Below are positions 32,210-40,441 of a DNA stretch of 64,000 bases, piece after piece. Position numbers and translations under genes: made by a program. Each line of letters opens with the position of its first letter. The first letter of the stretch is position 1. This DNA is from Amycolatopsis roodepoortensis (GTDB taxonomy: Bacteria > Actinomycetota > Actinomycetes > Mycobacteriales > Pseudonocardiaceae): assembly GCF_014873915.1 (NCBI RefSeq), contig NZ_JADBEJ010000008.1, positions 496,001 through 560,000 of the forward strand, read 5' to 3'. The notes beneath the pieces were generated by a model. That model made no database searches. It was not told where the DNA came from and saw only the letters and a program-made list of their open reading frames with translations.

Positions 32210-32965
32210 CTAGATCGGCAGTTTCCGGAAGATCGGCCGGGGGATGTGCCGCAGGGCGGACATGACCAGGCGGAACGGCGCGGGCGACCACACCAGTTCC
32301 TTGCCGGCGCGCGAGGCGGCGACCGCGGTCTCGGCGACCTGCTCGACGTCGACCGTCAGCGGGGCGTCCTTGAGGCCCTCGGTCATCTTGGTCCGGACCT
32401 GGCCGGAGCGGACGACGGTGATCCGCACGCCGAACTCGGCCAGCGCCTCGCCGAGGCCAAGATAGAAGCCGTCGAAACCGGCCTTGGAGGAGCCGTAGAC
32501 GAAGTTCGACCGGCGGACCCGCTCACCGGCGACCGACGACAGCGCGATGACCTTGCCGTGGCCCTGCTTCTTGAGCTTGTTCGACAGCGCGACCCCGACG
32601 GACACCGCGGACGTGTAGTTCACGGTCGCCGCCTCGACGGCCTTCGCGTGGTCCTGCCACAGCTCTTCCTGGTCACCGAGCAGGCCGAACGCCACGACGG
32701 TGACGTCGATGTCGCCACCTTCGAAGGCCTTGTCCAGCACGGCGGGGTGGGTGTCCAGGGCCTTGGCGTCGAAGTCCACAGTGGACACTTCGGCGCCCTT
32801 GTCCTTCAGGCGCTGCGCGGCCGCGTCGAGCCGGGGCGACTGCCGTCCGGCCAGCACGACCCGAAGCGGCTTCTCGGCCAGGTACTTCTCCGCGATCGCG
32901 AGCGCGATGTCGGAGGTGCCGCCGAGCAGCAGCAGGGACTGGGGGTTGCCCACAGCGTCGATCAC
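32210..32965 (-). CDS. dprE2: Decaprenylphosphoryl-2-keto-ribose reductase
   Basis: The protein of 251 residues is a short-chain dehydrogenase. It has the LLGGTSDIALAIAEKY cofactor motif, SSVAGERVRRSNFVYGSSKAGFD with catalytic Ser/Tyr/Lys, and the late VVRSGQVRTKMTEGL loop that marks DprE2. It reduces the 2-keto intermediate made by DprE1 to decaprenylphosphoryl-arabinose, the donor for arabinan. GTG 32965 overlaps the dprE1 stop as GTGA. The pair shares the order and coupling of Rv3790/Rv3791. Length and motifs match the mycobacterial enzyme (about 254 residues). Confidence 0.95.
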   Translation of the reverse strand: MIDAVGNPQSLLLLGGTSDIALAIAEKYLAEKPLRVVLAGRQSPRLDAAAQRLKDKGAEVSTVDFDAKALDTHPAVLDKAFEGGDIDVTVVAFGLLGDQEELWQDHAKAVEAATVNYTSAVSVGVALSNKLKKQGHGKVIALSSVAGERVRRSNFVYGSSKAGFDGFYLGLGEALAEFGVRITVVRSGQVRTKMTEGLKDAPLTVDVEQVAETAVAASRAGKELVWSPAPFRLVMSALRHIPRPIFRKLPI

Positions 32966-34332
32966 AGTTCCAACCTTCGGGACATGTCAGAGGCGAAAAC
33001 GCCTTCGGGGTCAACGGAGGCGCGGACCTTGCGCCATTCTTCGAGCCGCGGGTACATCTTCGCGAAGTTCTCCGCGGAGGTGCGCGAGTCCTTCGCCGTG
33101 TACAGACGGCCGCCGAGCGCGAGGACGTCCTCGTCGAGTTCCTGGCAGAACCGGCTCAGCCCGTCCTTGATCGGGAAGTCGAGGCAGACCATCCAGCCGG
33201 GGTGCGGGAACGACAGCGGCGCCGCGTTGCCCTCGCCCATCTGCTTGAACACGTTGAGGAACGACACGTGCCCGGAGTCGGCGACCTTCTGGATGATCCG
33301 GCGCAGCGGCTCGTGCGCGTTCAACGGCGTGCTGAACTGGTACTGCAGGAAACCCTTGGAGCCGTAAGCGCGGTTCCACTCGCCGAACAGGTCGAGCGGG
33401 TGATAGAAGGCGGTCAGGCTCTGGATCTGGTCGCGCGCGTTCTTCGCGGTCTTGCGGTAGTACAGCTCGCCGATCGCGGTGAACGACAGCTTGTTCGCCA
33501 GCCCGTTCGGGAACACGTCCGGCAGGGTGGCCAGCGTGCCCGGGTTGAACTTGAGCGGGTCGGCCCGCAGCTTGGGCGGCAGTTCGTCCAGCTTCGCGAG
33601 CGAGCCGCGCTGGAAGGCGGCGCGGCCGAGCTTCGCGCCCCGGGAGATCGAGTCGAACCAGCCGGACGAGTACGTGTAGTTGGCCTCGGAGCCGTCGGTG
33701 ACCAGCGCCAGCGTCTCGTCGAGGTTCGCCGTGCGCTGGATGTCGGCCTTGAAGTAGGCCGTCTCGGTCTTCGTCATCCGGATCTTGGCGCGGACGATGA
33801 TGCCCGTCAGGCCGATACCGGCCACGGTCGCCCAGAACAGCTCCGCGTCGGGGCCCTCCGGCGTGAGCGTGCGCACCTGGCCGTCGGCGGTGATCAGGTC
33901 CATCGACACCACGTGGTTGCCGAAGCTGCCCGCCGAGTGGTGGTTCTTGCCGTGGATGTCGTTGGCGATCGCGCCGCCGATGGTGACCTGGCGCGTACCC
34001 GGCAGCACCGGCACCCACAGGCCGTACGGGAGGCCCTCGCGCATCAGCTTGTCGAGGCTGACGCCGGCGTCGAGGTCGACGATGCCGGAATCCGGGTCGA
34101 TCGAGTGGATGCGGTCGAGCGCGGTCATGTCGACGACCAGGCCGCCCGCGTTCTGCGCCGGGTCGCCGTACGAGCGGCCGAGACCACGCGCGATGACCCC
34201 GCGTTCCCCGGCCCGCGTCACCGCGCGGGCGATGGCTTCCACGTCGGGGGTGCTCAGGACGTCCGCGATACTCGGCGACGTCCTTGCCCAGCCCATGAGC
34301 GACTGCCGCTGTGTCTTGGGTGCTTGGGTCAC
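32962..34332 (-). CDS. dprE1: Decaprenylphosphoryl-ribose 2-oxidase
   Basis: The protein of 456 residues is an FAD oxidase that starts the epimerisation of decaprenylphosphoryl-ribose to arabinose. It is very close to mycobacterial DprE1: RGLGRSYGD, VLPGTRQVTIGGAIANDIHG with the following KNHHSAGSFGNHV (His127), SDGSEANYTYSSGWFDSIS-like segments, and the end FASDMSRRLEL. Cys383 in WMVCLDFPIKDG corresponds to Cys387 of the M. tuberculosis enzyme, the residue attacked by benzothiazinones. GTG 34332 (MTQAPKTQ) is chosen because TACCCT ends 7 nt upstream; a longer frame to 34359 adds only 9 residues. It diverges from the GtrA gene. Confidence 0.96.
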   Translation of the reverse strand: MTQAPKTQRQSLMGWARTSPSIADVLSTPDVEAIARAVTRAGERGVIARGLGRSYGDPAQNAGGLVVDMTALDRIHSIDPDSGIVDLDAGVSLDKLMREGLPYGLWVPVLPGTRQVTIGGAIANDIHGKNHHSAGSFGNHVVSMDLITADGQVRTLTPEGPDAELFWATVAGIGLTGIIVRAKIRMTKTETAYFKADIQRTANLDETLALVTDGSEANYTYSSGWFDSISRGAKLGRAAFQRGSLAKLDELPPKLRADPLKFNPGTLATLPDVFPNGLANKLSFTAIGELYYRKTAKNARDQIQSLTAFYHPLDLFGEWNRAYGSKGFLQYQFSTPLNAHEPLRRIIQKVADSGHVSFLNVFKQMGEGNAAPLSFPHPGWMVCLDFPIKDGLSRFCQELDEDVLALGGRLYTAKDSRTSAENFAKMYPRLEEWRKVRASVDPEGVFASDMSRRLEL

Positions 34333-34339
34333 GCCGACC

Positions 34340-34345
34340 AGGGTA
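34340..34345 (-). promoter_or_regulatory. -10 element TACCCT, probable leaderless start for dprE1
   Basis: On the minus strand TACCCT ends 7 nt before GTG 34332, as before glf and wzm. Confidence 0.55.
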
Positions 34346-34391
34346 ACCACGCCGAACAATGCCCGGAACGTGACCCTGAAGTGCTCGCTTC

Positions 34392-34397
34392 TACACT
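34392..34397 (+). promoter_or_regulatory. -10 element TACACT upstream of the GtrA-glfT2 operon
   Basis: TACACT lies 36 nt before GTG 34434, leaving room for a short leader that holds the GAGGT ribosome site. Confidence 0.4.
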
Positions 34398-34433
34398 TTG
34401 CGCACCAGCCCCAGCAGTTTATGAGGTAGAGCA

Positions 34434-34916
34434 GTGGTGGCGACCGACCCGAAAGCCGGCGTGACGGCAGCAGCGCCGTCCTCTCCTGGGCTGCTCGGGC
34501 AGCTCATCCGCTTCGGCCTCATCGGCGGCTTCTGCGCCCTGGTCGATTTCGGTGTCTACCAGGGGCTTCGCGCCCTCGGAATGGATGCGACGCCGTGGGT
34601 GGACATCGCCCGCGCGCTCAGCTTCATCGTGGGCACCACGACCGCCTTCTTCCTGAACCGCAAGTTCACCTTCGCCGGTGGACGCCAGGAGGGCGCGCGT
34701 CAGATCGGTAGCTTCGTGCTCCTGTACGCGGTGACGTTCCTCGTCGCCGTCGGCGTCAACCGCACGATGCTGCACGTCCTGCCGGAGTCGGCCTGGAAGG
34801 CCACTTTCGGTTGGGTCGTTTCGCAGGCAACCGCGACCATGATCAATTTCGTCATGCTCAAGTGGGTCGTCTTCCGTGAGCCCCGCGCCATCGCCACCAG
34901 CAAAGAGGAGAACTGA
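34434..34916 (+). CDS. GtrA-family membrane protein
   Basis: The protein of 160 residues has four helices and the GtrA signature LIRFGLIGGFCALVDFGVY at the start and NRKFTFAGG after the second helix. GtrA proteins help move polyprenyl-linked sugars across the membrane or support transferases. The M. tuberculosis homolog Rv3789, next to dprE1, has been linked to arabinan synthesis. The gene stands divergent to dprE1 and 6 nt before glfT2. GTG 34434 (or GTG 34437 one codon on) follows GAGGTAGAG. Confidence 0.88.
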   Translation: MVATDPKAGVTAAAPSSPGLLGQLIRFGLIGGFCALVDFGVYQGLRALGMDATPWVDIARALSFIVGTTTAFFLNRKFTFAGGRQEGARQIGSFVLLYAVTFLVAVGVNRTMLHVLPESAWKATFGWVVSQATATMINFVMLKWVVFREPRAIATSKEEN

Positions 34917-34922
34917 GGATTC

Positions 34923-36848
34923 ATGCCCGGTAAAGCCGCCGTCACCGGAGAGGCCCCGAGCGCCATGGTGAGCACTGTCGACGACACCCGCTTCGCGGAA
35001 CGCACCCCGCAGGGCCGTCTCACCGCGCAGCGCGGGCTCTATGCCGGCCCGGCCCCCATCGTCAGCAAAGACCTCTACGCCGAGCTCCAATGGGGTAGTG
35101 CCGTGCGCGAGCGTGCGGGCATCACCATCGAGCCGGCGTCGAAGGTGTCCGGCAACACCTATTTCGGCCGTTTCCCCGCCAGCTACTGGCAGCGCTGGAC
35201 CGACGTGACCGAGGTCCAGGTCGAGGCCGTCGTCTCCGGTGACGGCCAGCTGTCCGTCGGTGCCTCCGACATCGAGGGCGACCCCCGCGTGGTCGCCGCC
35301 GAGATCGTCTCGGGCGCGAAGCAGCAGAAGGTGACGCTCACCGCGAAGCTCGACAAGTTCTACGACGGCGGCGCGCTCTGGCTCGACCTCGAGACCGAGG
35401 GCGGCCAGTCGCTGAGTGTCGAGAAGGTCCGCTGGACGGTCGAAGCGCCGGAGAAGATCCGCCCGACCGCGGTGACCATCTGCACGATGAACCGCGCCGA
35501 CGACTGCCTGTCGAACCTGCAGGCGCTCGCCGCCGACGTCTCCTCGCTGGAGACGCTCGACGCGATCTACGTCGCCGACCAGGGCACCGACCTCGTCGAG
35601 TCGCGTGACGGCTTCGAGCAGGTCGCGAAGGACCTCGGCGAGAAGCTGCACTACATCAAGCAGCCGAACCTCGGCGGCGCCGGCGGGTTCACCCGCGGCC
35701 TCTACGAGGTCGCCGGGCACACCGAGACCGAGCACGCGAACGTCCTGTTCATGGACGACGACGTGCTGCTGGAGCCGGATCTGGTGATCCGGATGACCGC
35801 CTTCTCCAACCGCACGGTCAACCCGGTCATCGTCGGCGGGCAGATGCTGAACCTGCTGCACCCGAACCAGCTGCACGTCGGCGCCGAATACGCCCGGCTG
35901 AACACGCTGGAGCCCGGCCAGCCGGTGACGCACTCGCTCTCGACCGCCGACCTGCTCGGCGTCGACGAGGAGACCCTCAAGCCGAACCGCCAGGAACGCC
36001 GCCTCGACGCCGGGTACAACGGCTGGTGGTCGTGCCTGATCCCGTACGAGGTCGTCAAGGCCACGGGCTACCCGCTGCCGTTCTTCTTCCAGTGGGACGA
36101 CGCGGAGTACAGCTACCGCGCGCGCGGAGCCGGCTTCCCGACCGTCACCCTTCCGGGCGCCGGCGTCTGGCACGCCGACTTCCACTGGAAGGACTGGGAC
36201 GAGTGGCACCGCTACTTCAACCTGCGGAACTCGATCATCACCGCCGCGCTGCACTCGCCGTTCAACCTGAACCTGCTCTCGCGCGTGCTCATCGCGCAGC
36301 TGGTCCGGTACCTGCTCGGCATGCAGTACGGCCTGTCCGCCACGCTGATCAAGGCCGTCGAGGACTTCCTCGAGGGGCCGGAGGTCCTGCGTGACGGCGG
36401 CGTCGCCGCGATGAAGGAGATCCGCCGGATCCGCGACGAGTACCCCGAGACCAAGCGCCACAAGGCCACCGACGTCCCGGGTATCGCGTCGAACGACATC
36501 GGCATCATCAACAGCGCGCCGCGGCCCAGCATGCAGCGCCTGGTGCTGATCAAGCGGATCCTCGACCGGGTGCTCGGCCGCAGCCGTCACTCGCTCGGCG
36601 CGATCCCGATCGACGAGGCCCACTGGTGGCACGTCGCGACCTTCGACACGGCCGTCGTCACCGACGCTTCGCAGGAAGGCGTGCGGGTCCGCTCGTACGA
36701 CCGCGCGAAGATGTTCGACCTGGCGCGCCGGGGCGCGAAGGTGATCCAGCGGCTCCGTAAGGAAGGCGCGGCGGTGCAGGAGCAGTACAAGCGCGCCATG
36801 CCCGAGCTGACCTCGCGGGACAACTGGAAGCGCCTCTACAAGCTGTAG
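34923..36848 (+). CDS. glfT2: Galactofuranosyltransferase GlfT2 (polymerising)
   Basis: The protein of 641 residues extends the galactan chain with alternating beta-1,5 and beta-1,6 galactofuranose from UDP-Galf. Parts visible are an N-terminal beta-barrel domain (about 30-180), the GT-A core starting TAVTICTMNRADDC, the D278-D279-D280 metal motif in LFMDDDVLLEP, W-D392-D393-A-E-Y for the catalytic base, and His417 in VWHADFHWKDWDEWH, the metal ligand. A helical C-terminal part follows. Length and motif spacing match M. tuberculosis GlfT2 (637 residues; DDD 256-258, D371/D372, H396). RBS GAGG precedes ATG 34923. It is co-transcribed with the GtrA gene, not with glf. Confidence 0.96.
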   Translation: MPGKAAVTGEAPSAMVSTVDDTRFAERTPQGRLTAQRGLYAGPAPIVSKDLYAELQWGSAVRERAGITIEPASKVSGNTYFGRFPASYWQRWTDVTEVQVEAVVSGDGQLSVGASDIEGDPRVVAAEIVSGAKQQKVTLTAKLDKFYDGGALWLDLETEGGQSLSVEKVRWTVEAPEKIRPTAVTICTMNRADDCLSNLQALAADVSSLETLDAIYVADQGTDLVESRDGFEQVAKDLGEKLHYIKQPNLGGAGGFTRGLYEVAGHTETEHANVLFMDDDVLLEPDLVIRMTAFSNRTVNPVIVGGQMLNLLHPNQLHVGAEYARLNTLEPGQPVTHSLSTADLLGVDEETLKPNRQERRLDAGYNGWWSCLIPYEVVKATGYPLPFFFQWDDAEYSYRARGAGFPTVTLPGAGVWHADFHWKDWDEWHRYFNLRNSIITAALHSPFNLNLLSRVLIAQLVRYLLGMQYGLSATLIKAVEDFLEGPEVLRDGGVAAMKEIRRIRDEYPETKRHKATDVPGIASNDIGIINSAPRPSMQRLVLIKRILDRVLGRSRHSLGAIPIDEAHWWHVATFDTAVVTDASQEGVRVRSYDRAKMFDLARRGAKVIQRLRKEGAAVQEQYKRAMPELTSRDNWKRLYKL

Positions 36849-36869
36849 GCGCTACCTGACGTGAGCTGA

Positions 36870-36909
36870 AAGGGCCCTTCACCGCATGCGACGCGGTGAA
36901 GGGCCTTTT
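36870..36909 (+). terminator. Rho-independent-type terminator after glfT2
   Basis: Arms AAGGGCCCTTCACCGC and GCGGTGAAGGGCCTTTT pair around ATGCGAC and are followed by a T-rich end. Confidence 0.8.
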
Positions 36910-36942
36910 CGCTTCGGTCGGCTCTGGTCACCTGCCGTCGGC

Positions 36943-36999
36943 GGGTTGCGAAAGCCACTTTCGCAACCTTCAACGTTGCGAAAGTGGCTTTCGCAACCC
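36943..36999. repeat. REP-like extragenic palindrome, copy 5 (double hairpin)
   Basis: An inverted pair of TTGCGAAAGCCACTTTCGCAA with GGG and CCC ends and the spacer CCTTCAAC. The rest of the gap to 37092 holds a second small inverted repeat (CCGCTAG...CTAGCGG). Confidence 0.8.
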
Positions 37000-37092
37000 C
37001 CTCGCCCGCCGCGCCTGCCGTCCCGAAAGGGGAGCAAGGGACCTTTAGTACCGCTAGCTTTCCTAGCGGCGCTAGACCCACAACAGGTCAAG

Positions 37093-37109
37093 TAAGGGTA
37101 GCCTTACCC
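37093..37109. promoter_or_regulatory. Candidate DtxR/IdeR/DmdR iron box
   Basis: TAAGGGTAGCCTTACCC is a near-perfect palindrome and agrees at most core positions with the iron-box consensus TTAGGTTAGGCTAACCTAA. It covers the proposed -10 TAGCCT, so a bound regulator would block transcription of the next gene. Confidence 0.45.
37099..37104 (+). promoter_or_regulatory. -10 element TAGCCT, probable leaderless start for the acyl-CoA dehydrogenase-like gene
   Basis: TAGCCT ends 7 nt before ATG 37112 and lies inside the palindrome described at 37093-37109. Confidence 0.45.
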
Positions 37110-37111
37110 GT

Positions 37112-38134
37112 ATGACGGATCTGGTCGCCCGAGCCCACGCCCTCGCCGATGATCTCCTCTTCCCCGCAGCCACCGAAGTCGACCTCAAGGGCGAGATCCC
37201 TTCAAGTCACTTCGACGCTCTCGCCGCCGAAGGCCTCTACGGCCTGGCGGCGCCCACAGAAGCCGGCGGTCCGGGTGCGGGCCTCCCGGAGATCGTCCAG
37301 ATCCTCGAGACGCTGGCGGGCGGCTGCCTCACCACGACGTTCACCTGGCTCCAGCACCACGGCCTGGTCGCGGCCCTGACCGCCGCCGGCGCGGCCGACA
37401 ACGCCGAACTGCGCGATCGCTACCTCCCGTCGCTGATCAGCGGGGAGCTCAAGGCCGGCGCCGCGTTCGCCGCGGTGATCCCGACCCCGCCCAAACTGCG
37501 GGCGGAACGCGTCGACGGCGGCTACCTCCTCGACGGCGAAGCGCCCTTCGTCAGCGGCTGGGGCATCATCGACGTGCTCCAGCTCAGTGCTCGCGACGGC
37601 GACACCGTCGTCGGCGCGATCATCGATCCGGTCGCGGGGGAGCAGCTGGAGGTCCAGCCGCTCGACCTCGTCGCGGCGCAGGGCACGTCCACCGTGCACC
37701 TCGGCTTCACCCGCTACTTCCTCCCCGACGACCGCGTCTACGCGAAGACCCCGCACGCGGACTTCGTCGCGGGCAACACCTTCGCCTCCCGCCTCAACGG
37801 CTGCGCGCCCCTCGGCCTCGCCGCCCGCGCCGCACGACTCATCGAAGACCTCGGGAAGGCCGACGTCGCCGCCGGGATCCGGGCCGAGATCGACGCCGTC
37901 CGCGGCAGGCTCGACGCGGCGCTCGCCGATCCGCCGTCGCTGCCCGCGGCGAGGGCGGCGGGCGCGGAGCTCGCGTTCCGGGCCGCGGGCGCGCTGGTCG
38001 CGGCCAACGGCAGCACGTCGGTACTCGTCGGACGGCACCCCCAGCGGCTCGTCCGGGAAGCCACCTTCCTGCTGGTCGCCGCCAGCCGACCGGAGATCAA
38101 ATCGGGCCTGCTGGAGCTCTTCTCCCGGGACTAG
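37112..38134 (+). CDS. Acyl-CoA dehydrogenase-family flavoprotein
   Basis: The protein of 340 residues has the acyl-CoA dehydrogenase layout: an N-terminal helical part with GLYGLAAPTEAGGPGAGLPE, a middle beta domain with DGEAPFVSGWGIIDVLQ, and a C-terminal four-helix part. It is 40-60 residues shorter than classical enzymes, and no clear catalytic Glu in the usual place is seen, so it may be a halogenase- or hydroxylase-type relative. The gene stands alone behind a possible iron box. Its stop TAG shares the palindrome CTAG with the stop of the convergent small gene. Confidence 0.78.
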   Translation: MTDLVARAHALADDLLFPAATEVDLKGEIPSSHFDALAAEGLYGLAAPTEAGGPGAGLPEIVQILETLAGGCLTTTFTWLQHHGLVAALTAAGAADNAELRDRYLPSLISGELKAGAAFAAVIPTPPKLRAERVDGGYLLDGEAPFVSGWGIIDVLQLSARDGDTVVGAIIDPVAGEQLEVQPLDLVAAQGTSTVHLGFTRYFLPDDRVYAKTPHADFVAGNTFASRLNGCAPLGLAARAARLIEDLGKADVAAGIRAEIDAVRGRLDAALADPPSLPAARAAGAELAFRAAGALVAANGSTSVLVGRHPQRLVREATFLLVAASRPEIKSGLLELFSRD

Positions 38135-38373
38135 TGCAGCCCGAACACCCTCGTCTTGCGGTTCAGGTCGTCGATGTAGGCGGCGGCGACGTGGGAGAAG
38201 TTGATCGCGACCTCGGAGTCGTCCCTCGTCTTGACCGTCTGCACCGCGCCGGTGCGGACGAAATGCGAGAGATCCTTGGTCAGCCGTTCGGTTTCCTCCG
38301 CCGTGAGCGCGAAGAGCAGCGGCTCGCCGCCGGCGGCGAGATGGAGGACGAGCGCGGGTTTCTGGTCTGCCAT
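38131..38373 (-). CDS. Small hypothetical protein
   Basis: The protein of 80 residues begins MADQKPALVLHLAAGGEPLLF and has the pattern of a small alpha/beta protein: two strands, a helix with TAEETERLTKDLSHF, a strand with KTRDDSEVAINF and a final helix. ATG 38373 gives a clean start; 12 more codons upstream are open but unlikely. Short actinobacterial proteins of this kind are common and unnamed. It overlaps the convergent gene by the 4 bases CTAG and diverges from the EspG gene. Confidence 0.65.
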   Translation of the reverse strand: MADQKPALVLHLAAGGEPLLFALTAEETERLTKDLSHFVRTGAVQTVKTRDDSEVAINFSHVAAAYIDDLNRKTRVFGLH

Positions 38374-38487
38374 GAATCCATGGCACCAGCCGTGATCACG
38401 GCCGGGCAAGCGGGTTCGCTGCGGGCGTATCGGGTGTGTGGACTACGTTCATCCCGACGGACAAGACACCCGCGGGGGGAAATGGCG

Positions 38488-39252
38488 ATGCCGCATTCGT
38501 TCTCGTTGTCGCTGGCGGCGGTGGACATCCTGCTCGAACACGGCCGGTTCGGTCCGGCGCCGGTCCCGTTCGAGGTCCCGCACATCGGCACGACGACCGA
38601 TCAGCGCGCGATGGTGCGCGAGGCCGTCTTCCGCGACCTCGAAGGCCGCGGCATGATGCGCGGCGGCAGGCTCGACGCCGACGTCGAACTCGCGCTCGCC
38701 ACGTTCGCCAACCCGCAGCTCGCGGTCTGGACGGTCGCGCAGCTGGACAAGGACAAGCAGCTGTTCGCGCGGGCGGCGACGAACGGGCAGTTCGCGGTCC
38801 TCGCGCGCCAGGACGAGAACCTGCTCGTGTTCGAGGAGACCAGGCCGACCGCGATCGTCGCGTCGATCGTCGACCTCCTGCCGCTCACCCCGTCGGGCCC
38901 CGGCCAGTCGGTCACCATCGCGAAGCCGGCGAGCGCGCCGAAACGCCACCGGAACGATGACGTGTACGACCCCTTCGCCCAGGTCAGCGGGCCCCGGTCC
39001 CACGGGTCGAACCCGCAGCAGCGGCAGGTGGAGCGGATCTTCGAGAAGCCGATGAAGCGCGTGGGCCAGTTCAGCGTGTTCATCCGCGGCGGCCAGGTCT
39101 TCCCGCCGCTGGCGTGGTTCGACACCGAGGCGGGCCGGTTCATGATGACTTCGCGCCAGGCGTCCGACGGGCAAAGCTGGCTGACCTACGCGCCCGCCGA
39201 CAACGCGAGGATCGCCCAGCAGCTGTATGCCCAGCTCGAAGGCCAGTTCTGA
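38488..39252 (+). CDS. EspG-family ESX secretion-associated protein
   Basis: The protein of 254 residues matches the EspG family, cytosolic chaperones that bind PE-PPE or PPE-like substrates of type VII secretion. It shows the N-terminal F-S-L-S-L-A-A-V-D-I-L-L-E strand and helix, the beta-sheet segments AVWTVAQLDKDKQLFARAA and TRPTAIVASIVDLLP, and a C-terminal part with GQFSVFIRGGQVFPP. ATG 38488 stands 7 nt after GGGGGGA; ATG 38482 is too close to it. A PPE-like gene follows three genes on, the normal partner. Confidence 0.85.
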   Translation: MPHSFSLSLAAVDILLEHGRFGPAPVPFEVPHIGTTTDQRAMVREAVFRDLEGRGMMRGGRLDADVELALATFANPQLAVWTVAQLDKDKQLFARAATNGQFAVLARQDENLLVFEETRPTAIVASIVDLLPLTPSGPGQSVTIAKPASAPKRHRNDDVYDPFAQVSGPRSHGSNPQQRQVERIFEKPMKRVGQFSVFIRGGQVFPPLAWFDTEAGRFMMTSRQASDGQSWLTYAPADNARIAQQLYAQLEGQF

Positions 39253-39397
39253 ACCTACGGGAACCGGCGTGACGCCCGTTTCGTCACAGTTCCGGTGAGA
39301 TCTCCGGTGATCCGGGAATCACCGTTGCGCTGAGTGCCCGGCTAGTAGACTTCCGGGCGGAACGCACGGGCGAGCAGACGATGCAGTGGGGCGGGCG
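39253..39397 (+). promoter_or_regulatory. Upstream region of the second ESX cassette
   Basis: The gap of 145 bp holds CTAGTAGACTTCC near 39341-39353, where TAGACT could be a -10 element. GGGCGGG serves as RBS for ATG 39398. Confidence 0.3.
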
Positions 39398-39874
39398 ATG
39401 GCTTTCGAAGCGGACGGCGGACAGGCGGCACCGGACTTCTCGATCGGCTCCGCCATGGGGGCGGCGGCCAAGTACGTGGAGGCGGGCGGCCTGAACCAGG
39501 CCGCGATCGCCAAGGTGAGCGCCGAGACCCAGAAGCTGGTCTCGGCCGCCAAGAGCGGCGGCTTCAAGATCACCGCCGAAGGCGTCAAGCCGATGCGTGA
39601 AGCGCTCGCGAACATGTCGGAAGAGCTCAAGGCGCTGAAGACCAAGACCATGGCGCTGAACGAGGCCCCGCAGCTCGGCGGTCACCCGTACGGCAAGGCT
39701 GTCGCCGCCCACGACCACAAGGGCGCGGCCCAGTCCGCGAACTCCGCGAACGCGATCATCGGGCAGTTCGAGCAGGTGGTCAAGGACGCCGACGAGGCGC
39801 TGGCCAGGGCCGCCGGACTGTACAAGGACGTCGAAGACCGCGCGATCGACGCCACCAAGAAGATTCAGGCCTGA
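39398..39874 (+). CDS. Helical ESX-associated hypothetical protein
   Basis: The protein of 158 residues is nearly all helix: YVEAGGLNQAAIAKVSAET, then a long helix with EGVKPMREALANMSEELKAL, and a C-terminal helix with FEQVVKDADEALARAAGLYK. It has no signal peptide and no WXG turn. Such proteins stand between EspG and DUF3558 genes in Pseudonocardiaceae ESX cassettes and may be secreted with the PPE-like protein. The RBS is GGGCGGG. A lipoprotein gene follows after 6 nt. Confidence 0.7.
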   Translation: MAFEADGGQAAPDFSIGSAMGAAAKYVEAGGLNQAAIAKVSAETQKLVSAAKSGGFKITAEGVKPMREALANMSEELKALKTKTMALNEAPQLGGHPYGKAVAAHDHKGAAQSANSANAIIGQFEQVVKDADEALARAAGLYKDVEDRAIDATKKIQA

Positions 39875-39880
39875 GGGACG

Positions 39881-40429
39881 ATGAAGAAACTCTGCGTGCT
39901 GCCGCTCGCCGCGGCCGCCCTGGTACTGGCCGCGTGCTCCAGCGAAAAGCCGGGCAGCGCCAGTCCCGCGCCATCGGCTCCTCCGGCGCAGTCGAGCGCT
40001 TCCAGCGCCGCGCCCACCTCCGGCGGGGACACCGCGTCGATCGACCCGTGTTCGCTCGTCACCGCGGCGGACCTGGCGTCCTACGGGACTTTCAAGCCGC
40101 CGACGAACGAATCCGCGGGCGGGGCCCGGCTCTGCACGCTGAACAAGGAGGCCGCGACGGTCTCGGAGACCCTCTCGATCGGTGTCGGCGTCCGTGACGC
40201 ACAGGGTCTCGACTCGGTGAGCGACTCCGGCAACGGCAAGACCACCGGCAACGTCAACGGACGCAAGGCTGTCCTCGCGCCCCGGCCGCCGGGCGGGTGC
40301 CTGATGGCGCTCGAACTCGGCCCGTCCGCGCGGGTCGATCTCCTCGTCGCGGCCGACGACGCCCAGAAGGCGTGCGGGATCGCCGAGAAGGTCGCCGACA
40401 TCGTCGAACCGAAGCTTCCGAAGGGCTAA
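39881..40429 (+). CDS. DUF3558-family lipoprotein
   Basis: The protein of 182 residues has a lipoprotein signal with lipobox LAAC (Cys19), a Ser/Ala/Pro-rich linker (20-50) and a DUF3558 domain that begins D-P-C-S-L-V-T-A-A-D-L and has paired cysteines (ARLCTL, GCLMAL, KACGIA). It should be anchored on the outer face of the membrane. DUF3558 proteins are frequent beside ESX-type genes in this group of actinomycetes; their function is not known. Confidence 0.85.
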   Translation: MKKLCVLPLAAAALVLAACSSEKPGSASPAPSAPPAQSSASSAAPTSGGDTASIDPCSLVTAADLASYGTFKPPTNESAGGARLCTLNKEAATVSETLSIGVGVRDAQGLDSVSDSGNGKTTGNVNGRKAVLAPRPPGGCLMALELGPSARVDLLVAADDAQKACGIAEKVADIVEPKLPKG

Positions 40430-40441
40430 GGGGGAACCAGG

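Noticed and set aside
34419..36632. Open frame of 737 codons antisense to GtrA and glfT2
   Set aside because: Arg/Asp/Val-rich shadow of glfT2 with no domain or start signal.
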